A DNA stretch of 64,000 nt from Ophiura sarsii (Eukaryota; Echinodermata; Ophiuroidea; Amphilepidida; Ophiuridae): NCBI GenBank assembly GCA_035610835.1, contig CM069445.1, positions 38,392,656 through 38,456,655 on the forward strand, written 5' to 3'. How positions within the stretch are numbered: position 1 is the first letter of the stretch; the number at the start of each line of letters is the position of its first letter. A program made the position numbers and the translations under genes. This document shows, in pieces, positions 23,107 to 34,789 of the stretch. The notes under the pieces are model-generated. The model ran no database searches, had not been told where the DNA came from, and saw only the letters and a program-made list of their open reading frames with translations.

Positions 23107-24351
23107 ATACTATCATCAGTAGATAGTATCACAAAAAAATTAATGCTATCACCAATAGATATCAACACATGAGTGAATGCTATCACCAGTAGATAGCAAC
23201 ATATAAGTTAATGCTATCATCAGTAGATAGCAACACACGAAATGAATGCTATCATCAGTAGATAGCAACACAAGAAATAAATACTATCATCAGTAGATAG
23301 CAACATATTAGTGAATGCTATCACCAGTAGATAGCACCACAAGAAATAAATACTATCATCAGTAGATAGCAACACAATAAATGAATGCTATCATCAGTAG
23401 ATAGCAACACAAGAAATAAATACTATCATCAGTAGATAGCAACATATTAGTGAATGCTATCACCAGTAGATATCAACTCAAGAACTAAATACTATCATCA
23501 GTAGATAGCAACACAAGAAATGAATGCTATCATCAGTAGATAGCAACATATAAGTTAATGCTATCATCAGTAGATAGCAACACAAGAAATGAATGCTATC
23601 ATCAGTAGATAGCAACACAAGAAATGAATACTATCATCAGTAGATAGTAACACAAGAAGTGAATGCTATCATCAGTAGATAGCAACACAAGAAGTGAATG
23701 CTATCACCAGTAGATAGCATAACAAGAAATGAATGCTATTATCAGTAGATAGCAACACAAGAAATAAATGCTATCATCAGTAGATAGCAACACAAGAAAT
23801 AAACGCTATCATCAGTAGATAGCAACACAAGAAATGAATTATATCACCAGTAGATAGCATCACAAGAATAGAATGCTATCATCAGAAGATAGCATCACAA
23901 GAAACAAGTGAATGCTATAATTAGTAGATAGCATCATAAGCAGTGAACGCTATCATCTGTAGATAGCATCACAAGAATTAAATGCTATCATCACAGGAAG
24001 TGAATGCTATCATCAGTAGATAGCAACACAAGCAATTAAACAATTAATGTAATCATCAGTGGATATCAACGCAAGAAGTGAATGCTCTCATAAGGGATAG
24101 CATCGTAAGAAGTGAATTCTATCATCAGTAGATAGTGTCACAATTGAATGTTATCATCAGTAAATAGCGCCTCAAGGAGTTAATGCTATCATCAGTAGAT
24201 AACAACATAAGAAATGAATGCTATCATCAGTAGAAAGCGTCACAAAAAGTGAATGCTTTCATCAGTAGATAGCATCACAAGTGAATGCTATCAACAGTAG
24301 ATAGCAACACAAGAAGTGATCGCTATCATCTGTAGATAGCAACACAATAAG
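23107..24351. repeat. About 36-unit hairpin satellite, period about 35 bp
   Basis: Each unit is GCTATCATCAGTAGATAGC followed by AACACAAGAAATGAAT or a variant. The 19 bp core can pair GCTATC with GATAGC around a 7-base loop. Many units are identical across the core. The linker varies between AACACAAGAA, ATCACAAGAA and AACATATTAG. Units decay toward the right end (23870-24350), while the left and middle are more uniform, as expected of a minisatellite homogenised in its centre. No associated genes. Confidence 0.92.
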
Positions 24352-24369
24352 CTACTTCTATCGTAGTAC

Positions 24370-24567
24370 TCAGAACATCACAAGACTGCCACTTTTGACC
24401 TCTGTAAAATCCGGGATAGAGTCCAACATATCAGACTGAGCACTTTTATAGCAGTCCAGGGTCGATGTCAGATCAGTATTTTTGCAAAGTTGTTCCCATT
24501 TCTCCTTTTTAATTTTTGCTTGAAGGGAGAGGTGATTGACATTGTCTTGACAATAAATTTGTATCAC
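24370..24567 (-). other. Unrecognised 65-codon frame, possible coding remnant
   Basis: This minus-strand frame is more balanced in composition than most in the window. Residues 16-40 include a K-I-K-K-E-K-W-E-Q-L-C-K-N-T-D run that loosely recalls the W-x-x-[FL]-C segment between endonuclease and reverse transcriptase in Jockey/CR1-type LINEs. A pyrimidine-rich stretch ending in AAG (complement of about 24521-24534) could be a splice acceptor. Neither reading is secure, and chance is quite possible. Confidence 0.15.
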
Positions 24568-26535
24568 TAATCAAAAGCAGTAAAATAAAAACCTGCGCTA
24601 ATCCTAAACCAAACCTTCCCCAGCGTAAATAAACAGCCAGTCATAACAGTACTAATTGATCAAAAAGCTAGTCTAGAGGCGGTATATAGCAGCGAGGGAG
24701 GGAAGATCAAAGACAAATAATTATGGGGCGCCCGTTTCAAAAATGCCGCTAAAAATTAAGACAAATTTAAGTTTGTACATGCCCAAATTTGCCGTCATCA
24801 AATTTAACATTTTGCCAACGATTTCTCAGCATCTAGAGAATTTGTCTTTAAACGTTACCAAGAATGGAGCGCAGGCCATTGATTTGTGATTCGGAAGGTA
24901 CAAAATAAAATTGTAATTGCTGCACATCGCAGTAGCCCCTTCTACACTGAGTACCTTTCCCCTTCCCATGACCCCTCCCCATGCCCTTGCTTGGTGAAAT
25001 TACACACTACTCCCAAGACCCTTGCATTCAGGAATACTAAATGTAGGTGATTCTGCTGAGAATACCTATATAAATATCATTTTTCCTTTCTCCCATCGTC
25101 CCTCCCTCCAACAAGAAATTATTTCACAGAGACTCAGCAGAGGTATGTATCAATACAAATCCAGTGAATATGCGACGACGGTGGAGCCAACGGAACAGGA
25201 TTGAAAAACAAGATTGTTTGTTTTCATGGCGCTGAGATAATTTAAACGATTCATGTCGCTGAAGCATAACGTCCCCCTGACAGGCTTGTGCATTGGCATT
25301 AATATTTAAGTTAATCGCTGGTCTAGACTCCCTCCTTGAAATAGCAAAAGATCTCATCGAAGTGCCATCAGTAATCAATGTTAAAACCAACAAACAATAG
25401 TTAATTATTCATAGCCAGGGACTTAATGTGACTTATTCACTGATTTGTTTAAAGGTATATATCGTCATCCAAGAACATCTTCATCATACAGTACATCGTC
25501 GATCATTCATAGGGATTTAGCACTTATCAAAGTCCCACTGAATAAAACATTCTCTACTATGATCCCAGCCAGTTCAATATACTTGTTTTCATACAATCAG
25601 TCTAATTTTCCAGGAATGGGGCACTATTCCTACCTACCTACCTGTCCTCAACTTAAACCATTCATAGGGGTTTATCATTAAGTTTAACAGTAACAAAAAT
25701 TCATCTGATGGCCAGGTTGTTTATCTAACTTTGACTTAGATTCTGCAACCAATATTCTTGGAAACAGGGTATTTTACCTTTCCCGAACCAGAGGACTAAA
25801 ACAGAATTATCACTGATTTCCTAAAATAAAGGACAAATTATTGAGTTGCCATCCAGTTTGTACAGAATGAAGAATTCCATCTTCTTTTTGACAAGACCCC
25901 TGAATAAGGCTAATCATGCTCTAAATTTGCAATTTATTTAGATAATCTGCAATTTTATGTATAGATAATTGGCCGAGATGATGTATTCTCTTCACAATTT
26001 CCTCAAATCAAAGTCGCAAAACAAGGAGTGTTTTTATAGGCATATTATCAGCTAAGGAAAGAAAAGTTATGTGATATTGGGAAATTAGATTCTGACTTGT
26101 TACTTTTAAGTAAACACACCCACAGTTTTTGATACATGAGATATAATGGAACACAAATATTCCATAACTATTATATGCGCCATGAGACATTTTATTTACA
26201 TGGTACTGTTTTCCTGCATGTAATCGATACCAAATAATTTATCAGACCAAATGTTTTCCATGTGAGGGAAGACTTTGCCAATGGCTTCCTTCTAACCTTA
26301 ACCTTTAATGCAATATAATCATTTACTGAAACAAAGAATTCAAATATCGTATCATTTGCAGGCTGTATCTGTTCAGTTTATTGAGGCATTGGCCAAGGGG
26401 GAAAAACGAGTATGTCCCAGTATCAAAATCACAACTTGAAAATTACTGGGGGTTTCTTGCTCGCTATCTCTTACACATCAATAATGTTGTCATAAAGTTA
26501 AGATTTGTTAAAGAAAAACAGCCCTCTCCTTCATT
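24568..26535. other. Intergenic, no gene seen
   Basis: Short frames on both strands, none with recognisable features. No repeats noticed. Confidence 0.45.
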
Positions 26536-26962
26536 AGGCAAAAAAATAGTTGTGTTGCCCTTATTCCGGCCGGGTCAACATTCTGAGAATGTGGGCCGGG
26601 TTTTTAAATTAAAAAAAGTGAGAATTTCTTCTCTTTTTAAGACTTTTTTCAAGGGGGGTTTTTTTCTGGTTTTTTCAAGATTTTTTTTCAAGATTTTTTT
26701 TATTTCAAGATTTTTTTCTCAAGATTTTTTTTCTCAAGATCTTCCAATCTGTGAAAATTGCACAGAGATGGGCAAGAAACCAAAATATTCACCATTGGGT
26801 TGAAAATACATCCAGTAAGCGTTTTCCTTAGTATCTTCACACATGTTGACTGAAATAATAGGTATAAAATCGTTGATTTGGTAAAAAAAAATTAAAAATC
26901 CGGCCGGCCGTCCTTCCCGATTTTAGGCTTGTGAGGGCAACACAACTATTTTTTTTTGGCCT
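26536..26962. mobile_element. 427 bp inverted-repeat element, ATAGTTGTGTTGCCCT termini
   Basis: Left AGGCAAAAAAATAGTTGTGT and right (reverse complement) AGGCCAAAAAAAAATAGTTG, both continuing into TGTTGCCCT and then CCGGCCGG text. The centre holds a minisatellite of TCAAGATTTTTTT units (about 26650-26745). A 140-codon plus frame spans it but is only a translation of the T-rich repeat. Confidence 0.72.
26650..26745. repeat. TCAAGATTTTTT minisatellite
   Basis: Five to six units of 14-18 bp, differing in the length of the T run. Confidence 0.75.
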
Positions 26963-29117
26963 TACATGAACATCAATTTATTAATTTGTTTATCAGTAAA
27001 ATAAAAAGAGATTTAAAATAAAGAAGAAGGGAAAAAAGAAAAAAGAAAATAAATCCTTCCACATTATTCAAAAAAGTTCTTTTTTTAAACCTATTAATTC
27101 AATTAGCCTTACCAAAACATGTTAAAGATAAAGACTTACAATGACACACAACAAATTACAAATTGGTAGTATTGAAATTGATTAATCCTTGGTAATCCCT
27201 GCCTAAATCCAATCCCAGGGTCTTCTAATAGTCTATTCAGATATCTTAACAATTGCCTGTGTTTTGATAATATTGAATAGCGATTTAAAGGTTTACAAGA
27301 TTTTACAGACAATATGTGACAACCAGTTAAAATAACATGGATTTCCATTATTTGCCAAACCCTTGACCTCCTTGTATACAAGTATAAACCTTGGACAGGG
27401 CTATAACATTCAAAACCTAAACAATATAGAGCAACACCAGGGCGTAAATCCACATAATTAAACAAGATATTTGGTAAACAAAAGAATAAATCCTGTCCAT
27501 CATTAGTATAGTGTTATTGTTAACATTTCTCAACAACATTTTACAGGTAAATATTATTATTAGAGACTTACAAGGCCAACTAAAGACAACAAATTGGTTG
27601 TTAGCAGCCCTTGAAGAGTTACATGTTATTTCCAACTTTTGTTCAATACAAAACAGCCATAGTTCGCTTGATATCATTATATAGTTTGATCAGTTCCAAA
27701 ATGACAAAGCCTCCTTACAGCAGCGAATGAACACAGAAGGACGTGGGTGTGCATGAAGACAACAAGCGCACTGTGCATCATATGCGTGACTCATGTGTGC
27801 GGCCCAAACCGCGTTTGTGTAGCCATAAGTGCGCGTGTACGCTTGGATTACTTTGCTCGCGGAAAATTAAGAACCGCATATTTCTTGCCAATTTGGAACT
27901 GATTAAACTATAGTACAAAATCAGTATTAAATTTTGATATGGACAGGAGACGTGGGATTAAGTGCTCTTAACATGATTAAAATAGCAGCTCATTCTCTAT
28001 ATCTTACGTATGTATATTTTCTTGTAGGATACATATAAGAAACATTTTAATTTTCTGAGAATTTGAAGAAACCATTAAGGGTGTCTTTTTCAACCTGAAT
28101 CCGCACCAAGGAGTGATCGGGCCGATAGACAGATGGTTATATCCAACCAGTTCAGAAATGTGCATGGGTGGCTAAATATTTGTCAAGCTGGTATGAAGTA
28201 TTATGTATAACCGCTAAATTTGAAAAAGTGTTTTTCACGATTTTGATATTCAGAGTTTCACACTAAATGTACTAAATCCACAAACATTTCAGCTTTTCCA
28301 GTAATATCATTTGTGGTGATTACGACATAAAATGTGATAGACTTATTGATACATGAAGTTCCAATGACAATAAAAGGATATCTGACTCTTTATGTGAGTT
28401 CCCTATGGCCTCGCAATCGTCAAAAAGTCACAAAATAGGACTTTCAAAAGCTGCACACATAATAAAACAATATTAACAATCTATAATGGCCTATAAAGCA
28501 TGATTCTAGCAGAATCTATGACAAGCGAAACTCAACAAAATACATGCGAGGATCGAGCAAATGATACCAGCCGAGTAAGTGAAACGAATAAATAATATAT
28601 AGACTCGGACAAAATAAAACAAGTCAAAGTTCCTTACATTTGTCAACCATTTTGATATTCGTTAGTTACCATACATAACCGATTCTGAATAATTTTTTTC
28701 AATTTTATTTATGCTTTATTTATTAAGGGTAAAATACTTCAGTGTACAAACACTGCTTTCCAAGTAGGCCCTCATTTTATGCATACATAAACAGATTATT
28801 TACAAAGAAGAAAGAAAATGTATACACATAAATATATATAAATGACATGTACAATAACGTAAATAAAAATATATATAAATGACATGTATGTGTTTCAAAT
28901 ATGATACACTCTACATAGACACAATTCTTTGAACTCATCAAAATAATCATGATGGCTCAATGCTCTCAGCCGCACACGTGTTATCGTGACGCTTATAAAA
29001 GGGTAAATTAAACAGTGTGAAAAAGCTCAAATTTAATATTTGACGTTTAACTCAATCTTCTTATATCTCATCACTTTATTAATGTTTCTCTTTTAAGGAC
29101 TCGCTGTTCAAGTTTTC
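26963..29117. other. Intergenic, no gene seen
   Basis: A small duplication of AAATATATATAAATGACATG occurs at about 28830 and 28868. Nothing else recognised. Confidence 0.45.
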
Positions 29118-29362
29118 TTAACACTTTCCACACGGCTATTAGTTTTACCATACAAAACAGATTTTTAAGAAACCTTTCCCAACTTTTTAAGTCTATGTCA
29201 AGGATTACTGAACCAGCTACTAGGCATGTTTGTACTCATTTCAATGCATTTCTCATGGAGATTCCAAATATGGTAATGAAATTCAATAATGTTGACATTT
29301 TTGAAACATTTTGTGAAATGTTGGAATGTCGTCTGCAAACGCCGCTGTGTGGAAAGTGTTAA
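29118..29362 (+). mobile_element. MITE, TTAA-CACTTTCCACGCGG family, best-preserved termini
   Basis: Begins TTAACACTTTCCACACGG and ends CGCTGTGTGGAAAGTGTTAA, so both outer tetranucleotides are TTAA. The body matches 7172-7416 over its whole length, including TTTCTCATGG.GATTCCAAAT and GGAATGTCGTCTGCA. Overlapping short frames are shadows of the element. Confidence 0.85.
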
Positions 29363-29593
29363 GGAATCAAAGCTGGCTTTCACTACCAGACACATCAACA
29401 AAATCATATGCGTCATGCATCAGGGGCTGAAAACAGCAACCAAAATGGGTTTATTTTACACACAAAAAAGTGGACCGGGGAGTTTTCTGCCATGTGTCTC
29501 TCCCCGGTGGTTTCAGTCAACATTGACTTTGGGTATGCATGATCGTTCCAAAAATCGCGGAAAAGGTGGTTTTTTCATACCATGCCCGCGATT

Positions 29594-29720
29594 ATGTCCG
29601 CGATTTCCCCAAATTAGGAGTGTTTTTGGAAGCTTTGTCTGCAATTTCCAAAAATATAGGGGTCATTTTGGAAGCTTTGTCCGCTATTTCCCCAAATTAG
29701 GGTGTTTTTGGAGGGTATGT
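29594..29720. repeat. Three-unit degenerate repeat, period about 48 bp
   Basis: Units share GTCCGCNATTTCCCCAAATT followed by AGG.GTNTTTTTGGAAGCTTT. The 153-codon plus frame at 29289-29750 runs through this repeat and the preceding MITE and is not a gene. More diverged GTCC...AAA text continues to about 29950. Confidence 0.65.
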
Positions 29721-30655
29721 TGGCGGGGGAAAAAAAAGAAATTAGAATGAGAGTTGTGTCGTATATAAAAATTGTCCTGGGAATAGGAAAAAGGGGTAGT
29801 TTGAGCCAAATGTGTCCTCGTTTTTGCGCAAAAAGAGGGACTTCTTAGAAAGTGTCCTTGAAATGGTGGAAAAAGGAGGGTTATTTTCAGACAAAATGTC
29901 CCCAGTTTTGGGCGAAATAGGGGGTAAAATTATCCAAATTGTCCTCGAATCGCTGTCAAATACAGCGGAGGTATCATAATGATTAGGGGGAGGGGTCATG
30001 GATATATTTAATACACATGTTCTATGGGAGACTTTGCAAAGGATGGGGGGGGGGGGAGTTGGAGAGGGGGTCGTAAAATTTAGAGGTCACAACCCACACC
30101 CCCATCCAACCTCCTCGTGATGCCTATGTTTGTCATTAAATATGCTGACATGCAAAAGGCTTTTACTTTGATTTAATTTCTTGTATCAAACCAATCTCCT
30201 AGCCTTAAATACAAAACCTACCTGATATTGTAACAGTTTTTCATAACAGAAAAGCTTTCGATATAATCAGTCATTTAGGCACCTGAAGGTAGATTAAAAT
30301 AAGAAATGGAAGTGAAGTTAAGAGAAAGTGCTGACATTTACATTAATGCCAACAGTACATGATGATATCTTGACTGAGTATGCAGGCTTGTAGCTACAAT
30401 TTTATTTTATGGTGGTCGATTTTCAGAAAAAGTGACTTTTCATGGCTGAATAATCCAAATAAGGGGTAGTGCCTACAGTTGAGTACCGGTATATCACATT
30501 AAAAAATTATCAAACTAACATAATTTTTTCATTGAAAGAGTTGAGGCATTTTAGGACATACTTCTTTAGATTTTCAAACCAAAACAGGATCATGACTGCA
30601 ATGATATCTTGCCATAGATGCCCATAGAGCAGAAACTCCTACCCCAACACCCACT

Positions 30656-31114
30656 GTCAACCTTTTTTTATGAAATTTATCAAGCACTGTAACTTTTAAA
30701 CTAATAATGTAATGTACATAAAAATATACAATTGTTTAAATGAAGTTAGTCGTAGAATCCATTTTTGGTATCGAATTTCACAACAACAAAAGGTGATTTT
30801 TACATTTTTGCCCAAAAATCGTTTTTTTGGCACCAACATTTTTTCAGACAACCTATCAAAATCAGTTTTTGATTAAAAATTCCAAAATTTCACCAAAATC
30901 ATCTAAAGTCAATTATGTCGGAGCTCTTTTTTTTGGGGGGGGGGGCTTAACATTTGCTTGTTTTGAAAATATTGACCAAAAAGTGCCAAAAATGTGATAC
31001 CAAAAATGGTTTCTTTCACTCATTTCATTAAAAAAAATGTATACTTTTATGTACATCACATTTATAGTTTAAAAGTTACAGTGCTTGATAAAGTTGGCGC
31101 CAAACAGGGTTGAC
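30656..31114. mobile_element. 459 bp inverted-repeat element, GTCAACC termini
   Basis: Left arm runs GTCAACCTTTTT...ATTTATCAAGCACTGTAACT and the right arm is its complement, ending CAGGGTTGAC. Arms are about 100 bp with small mismatches, including the shared TTTTAAACTA and ATGTACAT words. The loop contains a G run at 30938-30949 and CCAAAAATG words. Noncoding. Confidence 0.75.
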
Positions 31115-31220
31115 ACTTCCTTAAACTGCTTAAATCAAAAGTGCTATCACTCCTTGTAGGCCTAACCACAGAGGCACCTTTTTCAAAAAGAAATTTTTGC
31201 GGCCAAAGGAGGTGGAAAAT

Positions 31221-31289
31221 GGCCCCCATGCCCGAACCCCGGACCTCTGGATTCAGAGGCAGACGATCTACCGCTAGGCCACGGGGGTC
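31221..31289 (-). tRNA. tRNA-like sequence (pseudogene or SINE head)
   Basis: The minus strand reads as a 69-base tRNA-like molecule. Its 5' end GACCCCC can pair with the 3' GGGGGCC apart from one A-C mismatch. GGCCTAGCGGTAGATC forms a D-arm with a good A-box, and CCTCTGAATCCAGAGG forms an anticodon-type hairpin, though its loop is one base short for a canonical 7-base loop. TCCGGGGTTCGGGCATGG gives a damaged T-arm/B-box. I cannot fix an anticodon. A tRNA-derived SINE head or decayed tRNA is more likely than a working gene. Confidence 0.5.
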
Positions 31290-32221
31290 AACCATACATG
31301 GCTCAGTATACTTCGCCATGTATATACCCTGGGGCCATTATTTCATCGAAGAACTGCCGAGCCAGGTGACACAAGCACACCGCATCGTAGTAATTTGTAG
31401 TACTCAAGAGTGTTAGAGTTAATTAATGTGTGATAGGCCAACAAAAAGGGATGGCAGGCAGTTATCAACAGAGGACGTAGGACTGAAATTCATAATCGAT
31501 TGAACCGCCTTGCAAAGCTGTCACTAATATGCTTTTTACCCCGAATGACAATTTCGGTTCCACCCAAGTACCTCAAACAATTCGTCCATCCAACATACAC
31601 TACCCATGCTGACACCTCACTGGAAGAAACAGATCAGACGTCACATAGGCCTGTATCGCTCACCTCCAAAGTGTAATCTTGTGAAACCAATTTAAATTTT
31701 AGTGTTAACAAATCATCCTTTCCTTGTCAAATTAAATTCAAAATAGATAGTCAAGTTACTCATAAAGGTATACAACCCGTCACAATGTTCACAGCCCGGT
31801 TATTTTATGATGTATGGAGTGTGTCTTGTTAGTGCGCAACCAAGTGATCCAAGATGTGACAATGTAATTGAAAACCTGAAGTTCAAGAATTAATATATCA
31901 CTTGAATATGTGCAGGGCAATTCGTGACCCGATTTCATTTGTTGATTGGTCAGTTTCCTAGTTGTTTCTTTTCATTGTAGGCAGTGGCGACATCAGCATA
32001 CACAAAAATGTGTTGGGGTGGAAGGGGGTGGGGGGGGGGGGGTAAACAGGGGGCAAGAAAAAATCTGGAGTGGACAAGACACCTTTTGGGGGAATGTGTG
32101 CAAAGTGCACCAACATTTTGGCTTTTAAAATTGCCGAAATTAGCTTAATTTGTTCTAAATTAGAAATGTCAGACCAAATTTAAGTAATTTTGACATTAGA
32201 ACTCAACATTTTTCGATTGTT
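31290..32221. other. Intergenic, no gene seen
   Basis: Contains CAGTGGCGACATCAGC at 31982, which resembles a hAT-type MITE end, followed by a 13-base G run (32030-32042). No partner terminus was found. Confidence 0.4.
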
Positions 32222-32512
32222 TTGAGGACGAAAGGGGTGGGGTTTGCCTGACTGGGGGAAAAGGTTGTGAGTCGTGTTTTACGGGCCCGACCGACCCACT
32301 TTTTGCGTTTTTCGAGAGATTTTTTCTTCTTCTCAAGTCATGTAAAATCAGCCTTTTTTTGGCCGAAAATCTGTCGATTTTTTTTCTCACACATTTTAAA
32401 CAAAATCCAGATTTTTGCAGATTTTGGTGACAATTTAGGTGGTTAAAAAAAATAAATAAAAAAACCGAGGTCCAACCGCCCGTAAAACGGGGTTGTGGGG
32501 TTCGTCGCCTTA
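32222..32512. mobile_element. MITE, TTTTACGGGC family, copy 2
   Basis: Right end read inward is TAAGGCGACGAACCCCACAA, then CGTTTTACGGGC. The left end carries GTGTTTTACGGGCCCGACCG in the opposite sense. The middle is T/A-rich. The left boundary is approximate. Confidence 0.6.
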
Positions 32513-33155
32513 TTACACATTTTCTTGGGTAGGGCATGCTTACAGTCTAATTGTTGACTGTTATAACTCAAAACCCAAAACTGTGGGTATTTCATTTAGA
32601 AAATGGAATTTGACATTTAGAAAACTGAAAACTTGTGTCTCTAGGTTATCTCCTCCTTCCCCTCCCTTGCAGTTATGCAACCCGGGATGCAACCATGCTA
32701 TAATTTATCACATTCACAAGCTTCAGGCTGAGTGCATCGGTCAGTCCAAGAAGTAAGCTATTTTGTGGGTCAAATTTTAATCATAAAGCTCCCGCATACC
32801 AAGTGGGACCTTACTTCTTAATAGCACAGCGCAACTATAACCCAGGTTTTCAACACAGTCAATATCGAGCAAATTTAGTCAAGGATTGAGCTATGATGAA
32901 ATTGGAAATCAAGAAAATGGACAGGTTTCCACAGAGAGGCCCCGGGCAGAACGCAATCTATTTTTCTCGAACGGTTTATATGCATTGCACGGTGGTAAAT
33001 AGTGCATCTACATCTGATGTTACGACACTTTAGATCGCTCTAAATAGTCCCTGTGGATTGCAAACACTTTCGAAAAGGTAGAGTCACAGAATTGAAAACA
33101 CTCTTTAAAAGGGAAAAGTTGATCAATTAAAAACACTTTAAAAAGGGAAAACCTT

Positions 33156-33448
33156 CAGTGGCGTAGCTAGGATCTTTTTCAGGGGGTTGGGGGTCAAGAG
33201 TACGAAAATATCGTTAAAGGGTGCATTCTGCTCACGAAACTTGAGAGCGGGGAGGGGGGGAGGGCATGTTTTCTCCAAAACCCAGGCGAAAAATGATTCT
33301 TGTAAATGGTTATAATGCATATACGCACTACATCCGGAGAATGGGGCAGGGGCACAAATAGGGCTGGGGGGGGGGGGGGGGGGGGGGCACAAAGGCTTTT
33401 TCTGTCAGGGGGGCATTTTCCCCCCTGCCCCCGGTAGTTATGCCACTG
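33156..33448. mobile_element. hAT-type MITE with perfect 8 bp target duplication
   Basis: Inverted ends CAGTGGCGTAGCTAGG and (reverse complement) CAGTGGCATAACTACC, with flanking direct repeats AAAACCTT at 33148-33155 and 33449-33456. CAGTGGCGTAGC-like ends with 8 bp duplications are typical of hAT-derived MITEs. The interior holds a 22-base G run (33366-33387) and no gene. Confidence 0.9.
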
Positions 33449-33456
33449 AAAACCTT

Positions 33457-34789
33457 GTATGAGAGATATTGTATCTCAGATGATGATATTCCTTTAGTTT
33501 AATAAGTTTAAAAAGCACAGCTTTTCGATTGTAAAAGTGATAATTTCAAATATCAGTGGTGGCAGAGGACAAATCCCTCCTCCCACGCCCATCCCCCTGT
33601 TGAACTCCCCATCCACCCAAGCTGAACCAAGAAGGATGCCTGGGGAAGACAAATTTACAAAAATACTGAATCACACAATTACTTCATACGTTCATTTCAG
33701 TCTAAAAACTCCATAATATAAACAGGCATCCATCTTGAGGAGGACCAGTATTCTTTGCTATGAGTATGATTTGTATCCTTGTTATGGGTCACTTTTTCCT
33801 TCTTTGAAAAGCCTTGTTACAGGTAGTATTTAAGAGTGGATTCACAAGGATGATTACAACTTTTATGCACGAGTGACCCCCCCCCCCCCCCCCTCGGAAG
33901 GGTGTATGCTCATTATTATTTATAAAAAAAACATCTCTTTTGAAAATCCTGGCACCAATGCCTACTACTGTACACTATATTCCCCTTAGACACAATACAA
34001 TCTTTACTCATACTCACTTTCATCTTGTATCATATTTTGTTTGATCGTATCAATTCCCCAAACCGCCCCACCGACAAGACTCACCGAGATGATAACACCA
34101 TCAAAGACGTCATTCGCCATCATCATAACAAACCCACCACAAAAAGTATGCATTGCATCCGTTCTCATACACTCGTCATCATCATCATCATCTTTGGCAA
34201 TAACATAACATTATTCTCCTCCCTGCTTCCGTAAATACATACATGGTTACTAATCTGACATTTGCTTGTCTCAAATTCTTTTATCTTCCTCCCTATCCGG
34301 GGAATGTAAACCATCAGGAGATAAGCCACGGATCACCGCCATTCGGATTCACACGGTATATATACACAGATAATCTATATCTGACCGAAATGTCAGACCC
34401 AATAGTGTCTCATCATTTTATCTTTATACATACCGGTAGTGCCCATCTTTCGTTAGGTACAGACATACACACAAAAAATTGTCATATAGGATATCATAAC
34501 AGCTCAGTAATTTCAGATATTTGCTAACGGTGTAATTGTAATTACTATAGGATTTGTATCGCTGATCTCAATGTGATGAAGATGAAACCATTTAAAAGAG
34601 GTTAAAACTTCATGAGCATCGCCACAGGGATAGAAATCGATCTGAATGTTTCAAAAATGAACATTTTTATGCTATTTGTAGTCTGATACTAAGGAAGATT
34701 GCCGTCTCCATTTTGATATGCAATTACATTCGCGATTCCATTTTTATTCTTTACCTGCTAGACATCGGGCATTCAGCCCCAAAACACTC
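33457..34789. other. Intergenic, no gene seen
   Basis: A 17-base C run (33877-33893) follows GGATGATTACAACTTTTATG, text that recurs beside a C run near 61665-61712. Two plus frames at 34025-34527 have no recognisable feature. Confidence 0.45.

Noticed and set aside
23107..24351. CRISPR-like array of dyad repeats with short linkers
   Set aside because: Linkers are themselves near-identical and too short for spacers, repeats drift as in a minisatellite, no cas genes are present, and the context is eukaryotic.
26381..26803. 140-codon plus frame
   Set aside because: Half is a translation of a TCAAGATTTTTT minisatellite inside an inverted-repeat element, giving F/S/K-rich low-complexity protein.
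29289..29750. Longest open frame (153 codons, plus)
   Set aside because: It runs through a MITE and then a 48 bp degenerate repeat; residues simply repeat the DNA period and there is no domain.
31982..32042. Possible second CAGTGGCG hAT-type MITE
   Set aside because: Only one terminus is visible; no inverted partner or target duplication could be found.
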